16,825 nucleotides of DNA from Bacteroidales bacterium UBA1253 (GTDB taxonomy: Bacteria; Bacteroidota; Bacteroidia; Bacteroidales; Paludibacteraceae): assembly GCA_002308815.1 (NCBI GenBank), contig DBVX01000025.1, forward strand, positions 2,979 to 19,803, given 5' to 3'. A model generated the notes under the pieces. That model had not been told where the DNA came from. It saw only the letters and a program-made list of their open reading frames with translations, and did no database searches. Below, one piece after another: positions 1-6,358 of the stretch. Made by a program: the position numbers and the translations under genes. The stretch's first letter is position 1. Every line of letters begins with the position of its first letter.

Positions 1-490
1 CGATGATGAAATACAGCCGGTCGGACTTCTCCGAGATGGTGTTGGCAAGCGTCTCGTAGATGGTGTACTGGCGGCTGTCGGAGTGCTGCGTGAGGTTGCT
101 CGTGCGGCTCAGCTTCTGCGTGTTGAGAAAATAGATATGTCCGTCCTCAAGCACCTCGCGGTCGAAACTGTCGTCGGCTATCACCACACACTGGTCAAGG
201 CGTATCTTGTCGGCGCGGCTGTCTATCTTCTCTTTTGACTGCAGGTTCAGTTCGGGCGAGTCGCTGAGCCATACGAAGACGGCTTCCGGCTGCTCGGCGT
301 ACTTGTCCGTGCCGGAATAGATGTCCTCGATGAGGGCGGACAGGATGATGGTTTTGCCCGCGCCCGTCGGGGCGGTGAACGACACCACCTGGTTCTGGCG
401 GGTCTGCCTGTATTCGTTATGAGCGGCGGCACAGTGGTCGCGCAAACGTTCCACCGCCCGTTGCTGGAAAGTCATCAGTTGGTCTTTCAT
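1..490 (-). CDS. res: Type III restriction enzyme Res subunit, N-terminal part (3' end outside window)
   Basis: This is the start of the helicase/endonuclease subunit of a type III restriction-modification system, which translocates on DNA and cuts after meeting Mod-bound sites. Translating leftward from the ATG at 488-490 gives 163 complete codons, open to the window edge. Residues 40-48 read APTGAGKTI, a Walker A motif of superfamily 2 helicases. The following WLSDSPELNLQ and LNTQKLSRTSNL stretches are typical of Res proteins. The N-terminus MKDQLMTFQQRAVERL fits the family start. The gene lies downstream of mod in the same direction, but a transposase-like gene separates them. A repeat (495-512) sits four bases before the start codon, so the leader is built from repeat sequence. 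About four-fifths of the protein, including the nuclease domain, cannot be seen, so integrity is unknown. Confidence 0.9.
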   Translation of the reverse strand, partial: MKDQLMTFQQRAVERLRDHCAAAHNEYRQTRQNQVVSFTAPTGAGKTIILSALIEDIYSGTDKYAEQPEAVFVWLSDSPELNLQSKEKIDSRADKIRLDQCVVIADDSFDREVLEDGHIYFLNTQKLSRTSNLTQHSDSRQYTIYETLANTISEKSDRLYFII

Positions 491-494
491 GGGG

Positions 495-576
495 GTATGT
501 TTGTTTGTCCCGTTTTATTCGGTGTTATAGGGGTATGTTTGTTTGTCCCGAATTTAATTCGGGAGAATGGACATAA
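495..576. repeat. REP-like pair downstream of the transposase gene
   Basis: Two direct copies, 38 bases apart, of GTATGTTTGTTTGTCCCG begin at 495 and 533; with flanking G's the identity is 21 bases. The first is followed only by a weak CCG/CGG pairing. The second opens a perfect hairpin, TCCCGAATT/AATTCGGGA around one central T (546-564). Reading the minus strand from 576 gives TTATGTCCATTCTCCC leading into the same hairpin, so the second copy has a guide-like arm on both strands. It covers the last codons and stop of the transposase gene, while the first copy fills the leader of res. Confidence 0.8.
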
Positions 577-1655
577 TTGCAAATCTCTTCCGCCATGCCA
601 TTCAGTGCAACGCATTCGGCACGGCTGATGTGCCGTTTTGACGGATCGTACTTCCACGGAGATAGGATGAGAACCCTCCCTGCTGCTACGGCATCAAAGA
701 GACCGGCGGATGGCTTGTAGTAATCACGAAAGCCGTTATCCGCAAGATAGATGAAAGAACGTTCCTCTGCAAGAAGGACTGTCATCACCTCTTTCTCTTT
801 CTCGGATATGAACGGCGAAACCATCACAGTACCTTTCCGGGCGGCCAAAACACAACCGTTCATATAGTCGCGCAGACGCTTGTCGTTTCCATGCATCGCC
901 TCGTCTGTCATCGTCCTTCGGACATGAATGGGCGCGTAATGCGCGGCTTGCAGCAACACTGTATTGCCCACACCACTGTAGGTGCGCCCTGCGATCACGA
1001 TACCCTCTTGCACACGGAAAAAACCGGGCATGAGTTTCTTCGTTGCGAGCCTCTGTGGATTGAGGATGAGATAGTTGACCATCGTATTCAGTTGCCCTTT
1101 GCGTGACAGCGGCCGCACAAACGGCATCGTATGGAAAAGCGGGTCGGCGGTGTAATCGTTCTCCCCTTGTGCAGCCTGTTCGTTTGATGTTTCGGTATGT
1201 GCGGTTTCTGTATATTCATTATTCCGTTGCCTTGCCTGTTCGTTTGCAGTTTCTGTATGTTCATTCTCCCGCATTGAATGCGGGGAAACAGACATACTGT
1301 ATGCCCGCCCTATTTTCTTTTCACCTTGCCAAAAACCACGTACCACAGAAAGAATACTGACCGGCATTGGTTTGGTAACATGCCAGATGGAATGCAAATG
1401 ATCCGGCATGAGGTTGAAACTTATGATTTGTATCTCCGGGCGGCGTTTGGGCAACTCTTGCAGATGCGCCAGTACTTTCCGCCCCAAATCCGACCATTCC
1501 ACCCGTGCCTGTTTGGGGTCATTATCAGGGATGACGAGCGTACCGAGCAAAGGCTGACGGCCGGTGACGGTCAGCGTTACATGGTAAATGCCAATCCCGT
1601 ACCATGCGGTGTTTGGCTCCTGCCAATGCCATTTTTCCTGCCCGTTATGCGTCAT
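525..1655 (-). CDS. REP-associated HUH/Y1 transposase-like protein (RAYT) with C-terminal Rossmann-like extension
   Basis: A 376-residue protein of the IS200-like Y1/RAYT superfamily, HUH nucleases that act on single-stranded hairpin DNA. The N-terminal strand YHVTLTV is at residues 24-30 and the HUH pair is in MPDHLHSIWHV (H86, H88). The family-type NYLILNPQR is at 194-202. Residues about 130-168 are a degenerate tandem repeat (NEHTETANEQA and NEYTETA...NEQA) encoded by repeat DNA. Residues about 210-365 extend far beyond an ordinary RAYT. They show alternating strands and helices (TVMVSPFIS, SFIYLADNGF, KPSAGLFDAVAAG, VLILSPW, ISRAECVALNGMAEEI) that resemble a DprA/SLOG fold; this part is inference. 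The usual catalytic Tyr before the NP motif seems to be Phe (MPFVRPLS). The last codons overlap a hairpin repeat. The gene lies between mod and res, with the same strand and REP-like repeats at both sides. Mobility of the gene itself is unproven; RAYTs are usually domesticated single-copy genes. Confidence 0.85.
   Translation of the reverse strand: MTHNGQEKWHWQEPNTAWYGIGIYHVTLTVTGRQPLLGTLVIPDNDPKQARVEWSDLGRKVLAHLQELPKRRPEIQIISFNLMPDHLHSIWHVTKPMPVSILSVVRGFWQGEKKIGRAYSMSVSPHSMRENEHTETANEQARQRNNEYTETAHTETSNEQAAQGENDYTADPLFHTMPFVRPLSRKGQLNTMVNYLILNPQRLATKKLMPGFFRVQEGIVIAGRTYSGVGNTVLLQAAHYAPIHVRRTMTDEAMHGNDKRLRDYMNGCVLAARKGTVMVSPFISEKEKEVMTVLLAEERSFIYLADNGFRDYYKPSAGLFDAVAAGRVLILSPWKYDPSKRHISRAECVALNGMAEEICNYVHSPELNSGQTNIPL
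1150..1297. repeat. Coding REP-like array inside the transposase gene
   Basis: Guide-like units start at 1150 (degenerate), 1195, 1210 and 1255, with spacings of 45, 15 and 45 bases. The 45-base units at 1150-1194 and 1210-1254 share a GCCTGTTCGTTTG core. The last unit is GTATGTTCATTCT followed by the perfect hairpin CCCGCATT/AATGCGGG around G (1268-1284). The minus strand from 1297 reads GTATGTCTGTTTCCC into the same hairpin, making a 43-base symmetrical element. All spacings are multiples of three, so the array stays in frame and encodes the NEHTETANEQA-type repeats. Confidence 0.8.
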
Positions 1656-1690
1656 AGTTGCTTGTTTTGTTTACTTTCGTTCTTTCCATC

Positions 1691-1785
1691 GTATGTTCAT
1701 TTCTCCTGCCGCTTTTGTATGTTCATTTCCCCCTGATTTCCCCCTGCCGCTTTCGTATGTTCATTTCCCCTGCATTCTATGCAGG
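1691..1785 (+). repeat. REP-like triplet between mod and the transposase gene
   Basis: Three direct copies of GTATGTTCATTTC begin at 1691, 1717 and 1755 (spacings 26 and 38). The third is followed by a perfect hairpin CCTGCAT/ATGCAGG with TCT loop (1769-1785). It ends one base before the mod stop codon (1787-1789). The 38-base spacing equals that of the pair at 495/533. The two non-hairpin copies are linked by CCTGCCGCTTT. The stretch fills most of the gap between mod and the transposase gene start at 1655. Confidence 0.8.
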
Positions 1786-1786
1786 C

Positions 1787-3775
1787 TCATCTCGGTACAT
1801 TGATCCTAAAATTATCCAAATAATCCCTATACAGTTGGCAGGTGGTGATACGCCGGTTGGAGGGCAGGGCGGCTTGCAGAGCACGGTTCATCTCGCGGAA
1901 CATCGTCTGACTATCCACTATCAAATAGATGTCACGGATACTTTCGTGCTCCTGTACCTGCTGCATAAACTCGGCAAAGGCTTTTGCTTCGTTGAGCACT
2001 GCAAATTCATTTTCAGGTAGTATCAACATATCCGGAACGGCTTCGCCTTCCAAAGTCGGGCATGTGCCTGTTGCGCCGGATTTCATCCACAACAACGGCA
2101 GTAACTCGCGGAACTGCTTGCCAAGTGCCACATTATCTTTATCCAAGAAATTCAAGCGGAAGAAGATGCAGTTGGCATCAAAGCCTTCACTCATTTGTCG
2201 GTGATCTGTGCCGAGATACTCGCCTTTCAGCGGTTGTCCGTTCACATCGCGTCCTTCTATAGAGCAAACGGTCCGCGGCCAATTGACATAACGGGCGATA
2301 CCCAGTTTCTCCCATTCCTCATCACCGGGTTTGTATCCTTGTTTGGTGAGTGTCTTTGCTTCTTCAACCGATACTTCGTTGTTCGTCACCATGATACAAC
2401 GCCTGTGACCGCCGTCCTCCGCGTTCAGCAGATTGACCGCATGAAGTGTAGTACCCGATCCCGCGAAGAAATCCACAATCAGTGCATCCGGCTTGTTGGC
2501 GACGAAAAACCGTATCGCGTCATGAACTGCATATAGGGATTTGGGGAAAGTAAAACGATGTCCGATAATATCATTTAGTATCTTTGAACCTTTTTGAGTA
2601 GCATCATGACTTGCAATCCACCATTGAGTACCCGGAATAAAGCAGGCTTCATAATTACTTTCATCAACAATGATAGAACCATCCGTATTATAGCCGACAA
2701 TAGGAAAATCGCCGTTTTCAACCTTTGCTTGTTCCCCTTGTGCAAGATATGTGATAGATGCTCTATCACCAATTACTCGCCCAAGTTTAACATAGTGTTT
2801 ATCCAATAAATCAATTAACGATTCTCTTCCTAATCTCCAACGCCCTTCATTTCCATCGGGGAATATGGGCCATATTGCAATCTGTCCTTCGGGAATTTCA
2901 ACGGATTTTCTATCTACATTCAATGGAATACTTTCACCTACACCGACAATATGTGTTTTCTCTATATCAACAAAAATAGGGTAAAACATATTAGGTCTAT
3001 CAGCACGCAAAGTATCAGTACCTGAACGTTGTAAACCATTCCATCTTAATTTATCTTTATACCCGCCTTTTATATTTCCTCTCCAATCCTCACCTAATTT
3101 TAATGGTGTAGGAACACAATTTCCAAAAGTTAGAAAGAAAATATATTCATCAGTTCTTGCAAATTGTCCGCCTCTGCTTACACCCGCAGGATTTATCACA
3201 CTGCTCACCATCTGCATTCTTGCTTCGGGGAAGAGTTCTTCGAGGAGGCAGCCAAGGTGTAGATATTCTTTCTCGTCAATGGTGACGATAAGCACGGAGT
3301 CTTTGGGATTAAGCAGCCGTTTGGCAAGCAGCAGACGGCGTTTCATCATTGAGAGCCATTTGCTGTGGCGGTATTGGTCGGACGAGTCCACATAGTCGTT
3401 GTTGTATTTCCAGTCGCGTGCGCCGGTGTTGTACGGCGGGTCGATATAGATGCAATCGACCTTGCCCGGATAAAGGTAGGCGAGCAGTTGCAAGGCGTAA
3501 TAATTGTCCGCCTCTATGAGCGCGTGCCAGTTTTTTTCCCCGCCCCCTGACCCCCTCCCCGCTTGCGGGGAGGGGGAGTGCAAGGGAGTGTGTTGTACCC
3601 AATCCACCATTTCCAACCCCGGATAGACGGGTCCTTCGTTCACTCCTTCGGGCAGATGGTCTTCAAACACCAGTCCAAACCGCTTGTGCTTCATCACGCG
3701 CCGCAGTTCCGCCTCAATCTGTTGCCGGAGGCTGTCGTCCTGTATCTGCGCTATCAGGTCATTTATCGCCGCCAT
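1787..3775 (-). CDS. mod: Type III restriction-modification DNA methyltransferase (Mod)
   Basis: Site-specific N6-adenine methyltransferase that also supplies target recognition to the Mod-Res complex. The 662-residue protein starts MAAINDLIAQI and has the family's KHKRFGLVFEDH near residue 30. Motif IV DPPYNTG lies at 112-118, and motif I FFAGSGTT near residue 430. This order, IV before I, is the beta class used by type III Mods. The middle (about residues 200-405, bases 2560-3190) is the target recognition region and is clearly more AT-rich than the ends. Residues about 62-82 (TPLHSPSPQAGRGSGGGE) are an in-frame palindromic repeat insertion between WV and the NYYALQLL segment. No simple-sequence tract suggesting phase variation is seen. 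It should be the first gene of the leftward mod-transposase-res unit. Predicted methylation specificity cannot be read from sequence. Confidence 0.93.
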   Translation of the reverse strand: MAAINDLIAQIQDDSLRQQIEAELRRVMKHKRFGLVFEDHLPEGVNEGPVYPGLEMVDWVQHTPLHSPSPQAGRGSGGGEKNWHALIEADNYYALQLLAYLYPGKVDCIYIDPPYNTGARDWKYNNDYVDSSDQYRHSKWLSMMKRRLLLAKRLLNPKDSVLIVTIDEKEYLHLGCLLEELFPEARMQMVSSVINPAGVSRGGQFARTDEYIFFLTFGNCVPTPLKLGEDWRGNIKGGYKDKLRWNGLQRSGTDTLRADRPNMFYPIFVDIEKTHIVGVGESIPLNVDRKSVEIPEGQIAIWPIFPDGNEGRWRLGRESLIDLLDKHYVKLGRVIGDRASITYLAQGEQAKVENGDFPIVGYNTDGSIIVDESNYEACFIPGTQWWIASHDATQKGSKILNDIIGHRFTFPKSLYAVHDAIRFFVANKPDALIVDFFAGSGTTLHAVNLLNAEDGGHRRCIMVTNNEVSVEEAKTLTKQGYKPGDEEWEKLGIARYVNWPRTVCSIEGRDVNGQPLKGEYLGTDHRQMSEGFDANCIFFRLNFLDKDNVALGKQFRELLPLLWMKSGATGTCPTLEGEAVPDMLILPENEFAVLNEAKAFAEFMQQVQEHESIRDIYLIVDSQTMFREMNRALQAALPSNRRITTCQLYRDYLDNFRINVPR
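3541..3580 (+). repeat. GC-rich palindromic element, copy inside mod
   Basis: The sequence CGCCCCCTGA is followed by a perfect 12-base-pair stem, CCCCCTCCCCGC / GCGGGGAGGGGG, around TT (3551-3576) and then AGTG. It lies in frame in mod and is translated from the opposite strand as part of SPSPQAGRGSGGGE. The flanks (CGCCCCCTG on the left, GAGGGGGAGTG-like on the right) match the element at 6359-6392 read from the other strand, while the inner stem differs. This family is distinct from the GTATGTT repeats. Confidence 0.75.
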
Positions 3776-3907
3776 CGTGTTTTGTCTTTGTCATCACTTG
3801 TCATCAATGTTCCCATTCGGGCGTGCAAAGTACGGCTTTTTATTCCGTTTTTGCGAATGGAAAGGCCGTTTTTTCACGTATCGATGCATAAAGCATAAAA
3901 TATGCGG

Positions 3908-3937
3908 CAAAATTATACAAAATTGGCGAAAAACAGA
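3908..3937 (-). promoter_or_regulatory. Candidate promoter for mod (Bacteroidetes type)
   Basis: On the minus strand TAATTTTG (3908-3915) fits the TAnnTTTG -7 box. An imperfect -33 box TCTG (3934-3937) lies 18 bases upstream. This would give a leader of about 125 bases before the mod ATG. Another partial box, TACTTTG at 3826-3832, is closer but has no -33 partner. It overlaps the plus-strand promoter candidate. Confidence 0.35.
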
Positions 3938-3955
3938 TAACATTTTGTATCTTTG
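3923..3955 (+). promoter_or_regulatory. Candidate promoter for the lipoprotein gene
   Basis: TATCTTTG at 3948-3955 matches the Bacteroidetes -7 consensus TAnnTTTG. TTGG at 3923-3926 is a plausible -33 element with a 21-base spacer, slightly long. The start codon is about 53 bases downstream of the -7 box. The rest of the 233-base intergenic region (3776-4008) shows no gene. Confidence 0.55.
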
Positions 3956-4008
3956 CCGCCGATACGGTCGAGCCGTACGGACAACTGAAACCAATACCCA
4001 TACGAAAT

Positions 4009-5412
4009 ATGAAAAAGAACCTGCTTTTTCTTGTTGCCATAGCCTTCGGTCTGCAGGCATGTATCATCACCACTCCGGTTGTCAGCAAACAGCCTGCCAC
4101 CGTTGTCGTCAAGCAGCCGGCTTCCGCTCCCGCTCCGGCAACCGCCACGGTGGTGAACCAGACCAAAACCGTGTATGTCAACGCCACGTCGGATCTGAGT
4201 TACAATCTTGACCTTCAGGCTGTCGCCATCGCTTTTGCCGAGGCGCGCACTCTGGAGGAGTTTGAATGGTTCCTCAACGACTACTCGCGCCAGATCTGCA
4301 ATCTCGACCTGAACAGGGACGGGTATGTGGATTACCTCCGCGTGGTCGAGCAGATTCACAACGGCACCCACATCATCATCATCCAGGACGTGTATGCCAT
4401 GAACGCCTGTCAGGATGTGGCGACGATAGTGGTGGAAAACAACTACTACACCCAGATTGTAGGCAATCCGTATTTCTACGGCGCCAATTACATCATCGAA
4501 CCCAAGTTTGTCAGCCGTCCCGCCATCTACTCCCAATGGGGCGGGGGCTACAAGGTCTGGTCATCGCCCTACCACTGGAACCACTATCCCTCCCGTCATC
4601 AGCACTGGGCGCCCAAACCGCAGCAGACCTACTATTCGCACATTGACATTTACATCACCAACCACTACTACTGCTCCGATTTCGGATACGCCGCGACCTA
4701 CCACTACAACAGTTACCAGACTGTATATCAGACCTATCGGCGCAATGACTACGACCGTATGTACCCCGACCAGTCTTTCTCCGCCCGCTTGACGAGCATT
4801 CCCGACGGCAACCGCGCCACCAATGCAAGGCAGTTGTCCGGCACCCGAGACATCAGTTCCACCCGCACCATTTCCTCGCGCGGCAAGTCTTCCGGCTCCA
4901 CATCCGGCACCCGGGCAAGTTCGACCAATAATACGACCCGAAATGATGCCACTGCTTCGTCCACACAGCGCACCGGAACCAGAGCAAGTGCAACCACAAA
5001 CACCAATGCCGGCACCAACACCAATATACGCGGGAAAGTGACCACCACGAGCCGGACCGCCAACAGTACCACAACGACCACTTCGCGCACATCCGGCAAT
5101 AAGACACGCACCACTTCCACAACCCGGTTGGTGGACGGCGACAGGCAGATTACCACCAACACCCGCGTGCAGGTATCGCCTGTTCAAACCAAGACGGTTA
5201 CCACCACCACAACGGCAGATCCGACCGCCACATCCAAGCGGAAAGTGACTACAACAATGAAAACCGACCGTGCCAGCGGGCAACAGTCAATAAAAAGCAA
5301 CGTGTCGGAGCACAGCCAGACCACTGCCACACGCTTGTCCTCTCAATCCCCCACACGCAATTCCAAGCGCGAGTCGTCCGCCACTTCCAACCCGTCAAAA
5401 AGCAGAAGATAA
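4009..5412 (+). CDS. Lipoprotein with EF-hand-like loop and Ser/Thr-rich tail, function unknown
   Basis: A 467-residue exported protein. The N-terminus MKKNLLFLVAIAFGLQAC is a lipoprotein signal with lipobox ending at Cys18. No acidic surface-export signal follows the Cys (IITTP), so a periplasm-facing location is as likely as the cell surface. A Pro/Ala/Val-rich tether covers about 22-50. A folded part covers about 55-250 and holds NLDLNRDGYVDYLRVVE, whose D100-N102-D104-G105-D108 pattern resembles a calcium-binding EF-hand loop. It is rich in Tyr and His further on (HYPSRHQHW, NHYYCSDFGY). Residues about 265-467 are low-complexity Ser/Thr/Arg/Asn, probably disordered. It is the only rightward gene here, and its end overlaps the next gene's end by 18 bases, tail to tail. 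Similar Tyr-rich DGYxDYLR proteins are known as hypothetical proteins in Bacteroidetes; no function is claimed. Confidence 0.85.
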   Translation: MKKNLLFLVAIAFGLQACIITTPVVSKQPATVVVKQPASAPAPATATVVNQTKTVYVNATSDLSYNLDLQAVAIAFAEARTLEEFEWFLNDYSRQICNLDLNRDGYVDYLRVVEQIHNGTHIIIIQDVYAMNACQDVATIVVENNYYTQIVGNPYFYGANYIIEPKFVSRPAIYSQWGGGYKVWSSPYHWNHYPSRHQHWAPKPQQTYYSHIDIYITNHYYCSDFGYAATYHYNSYQTVYQTYRRNDYDRMYPDQSFSARLTSIPDGNRATNARQLSGTRDISSTRTISSRGKSSGSTSGTRASSTNNTTRNDATASSTQRTGTRASATTNTNAGTNTNIRGKVTTTSRTANSTTTTTSRTSGNKTRTTSTTRLVDGDRQITTNTRVQVSPVQTKTVTTTTTADPTATSKRKVTTTMKTDRASGQQSIKSNVSEHSQTTATRLSSQSPTRNSKRESSATSNPSKSRR

Positions 5413-5856
5413 GCCGTCGTAATAGGTCTTGCTCAAAAATCGGAGCAATTGGGTGGCATCCTTGAGCGTCACTTCGGTGGCTTCGCTGATTGGTTTTTTC
5501 TGAAGGCGTAGCATCATCACCTGATAGAGCAGGGTGAGGCACGCTTCCACGTCTGACATTTCCGGACGGTTGGTTTTGGCTTTCAGCAGATTGAGCGACG
5601 GCTCGATGTGCTGAATGACGGCACGGTAGGGTGCCTCGGTGGCGAGCAGTTCGTCGTGAAGGTCCTCCATTTCGCCGAGAGCGATTTGCGCTAATTGGAT
5701 ATGTCCGCCCTGCATCACGCCCTCCTCGTGCATCATACGCAGTATCTCGTCCAATTCCGCACTATCGTTAGCCTGCTCGGGAAAGGCGCGCAGGTAATCC
5801 TCCAACTGCCAAAGGTATAGAATGTATTCGGCTATGTTCTCGCGTTTCGATTTCAT
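5395..5856 (-). CDS. DUF4924 family protein
   Basis: A 153-residue, largely alpha-helical cytosolic protein without signal peptide or membrane segment. The N-terminus KSKRENIAEYILYLWQLEDYLRAF and the later HDELLATEAPYRAV pattern fit the Bacteroidetes family DUF4924, whose role is unknown. It starts 36 bases after the S4-domain gene stop, on the same strand, so the two probably share a transcript. Its 3' end converges on and overlaps the lipoprotein gene by 18 bases, and no terminator hairpin is visible between them. The family assignment is from recognition of the N-terminal pattern and length; no biochemical role can be inferred. Confidence 0.8.
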   Translation of the reverse strand: MKSKRENIAEYILYLWQLEDYLRAFPEQANDSAELDEILRMMHEEGVMQGGHIQLAQIALGEMEDLHDELLATEAPYRAVIQHIEPSLNLLKAKTNRPEMSDVEACLTLLYQVMMLRLQKKPISEATEVTLKDATQLLRFLSKTYYDGLSSAF

Positions 5857-5892
5857 CTCTCTCGGATTATTATTAATGTGTGCCTTTTTTAT

Positions 5893-6303
5893 TTATTCTT
5901 CCTCATCCCATTCGTCAAGGAATGAATCGTAGTCATCACTGATAAACTGCTCGATGTCGCGGCGGTCTTTCTTGGTGGGTCTGCCTGTCCCGCGGTCGCG
6001 GTTCGCCTGTGCGGACAGCCGCGCCAGTTCGAGCAGTTCGAGCTGGTCGGGCGGGGTGATGTCGCGCAGGTAGTCGGGTACGAGTTTGGCTCCCAGGCGG
6101 TTCTCACTCAGACGCAGTACTTCAAACGTATAGGTAATCGGTCCTTTCCGCACCGAGAACTTATTGCCGACGGCAAACGTGCGTGAGGGTTTGAGCGGCA
6201 CACCGTTCATCGTCACGCGGCCTTTCTTGCAGGCATCGGCGGCTATCGAGCGCGTCTTGTACAGGCGCATCGCGAACAGGTATTTATCGACACGGACTTC
6301 CAT
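5893..6303 (-). CDS. S4 domain RNA-binding protein, Hsp15-like
   Basis: A 136-residue protein whose first 60 residues are an S4 RNA-binding fold: VRVDKYLFAMRLYKTRSIAADACKKG followed by RVTMNG and KPSRTF. This matches the Hsp15/HslR group, which binds 50S subunits carrying nascent peptidyl-tRNA and helps rescue stalled ribosomes. A basic segment (GRPTKKDRRD) and a strongly acidic C-terminal tail (DSFLDEWDEEE) follow. Location near pth and rplY fits a role in ribosome rescue or tRNA recycling; this is inferred from family and context. The ATG at 6301-6303 is preceded directly by a heptamer repeat and a palindrome rather than a normal leader. Length is close to that of bacterial Hsp15 proteins. 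Confidence 0.88.
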   Translation of the reverse strand: MEVRVDKYLFAMRLYKTRSIAADACKKGRVTMNGVPLKPSRTFAVGNKFSVRKGPITYTFEVLRLSENRLGAKLVPDYLRDITPPDQLELLELARLSAQANRDRGTGRPTKKDRRDIEQFISDDYDSFLDEWDEEE

Positions 6304-6309
6304 TGTTAA

Positions 6310-6330
6310 GTTGAAAGTTGAAAGTTGAAA
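6310..6330 (+). repeat. GTTGAAA heptamer triplet
   Basis: Three perfect tandem GTTGAAA units lie six bases upstream of the S4 gene start codon. A related array in the opposite orientation stands before the MFS permease gene (16603-16623). Confidence 0.85.
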
Positions 6331-6358
6331 GAAATTGGTATGTCTATAGTATGCTTGG

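Noticed and set aside
1150..1297. CRISPR-like array
   Set aside because: Units are short, diverged, unevenly spaced and in a coding frame, and no cas genes are present.
1787..3775. Phase-variable mod gene
   Set aside because: No homopolymer or short tandem repeat tract able to shift the reading frame was seen; the GC-rich palindrome is in frame and not a tandem tract.
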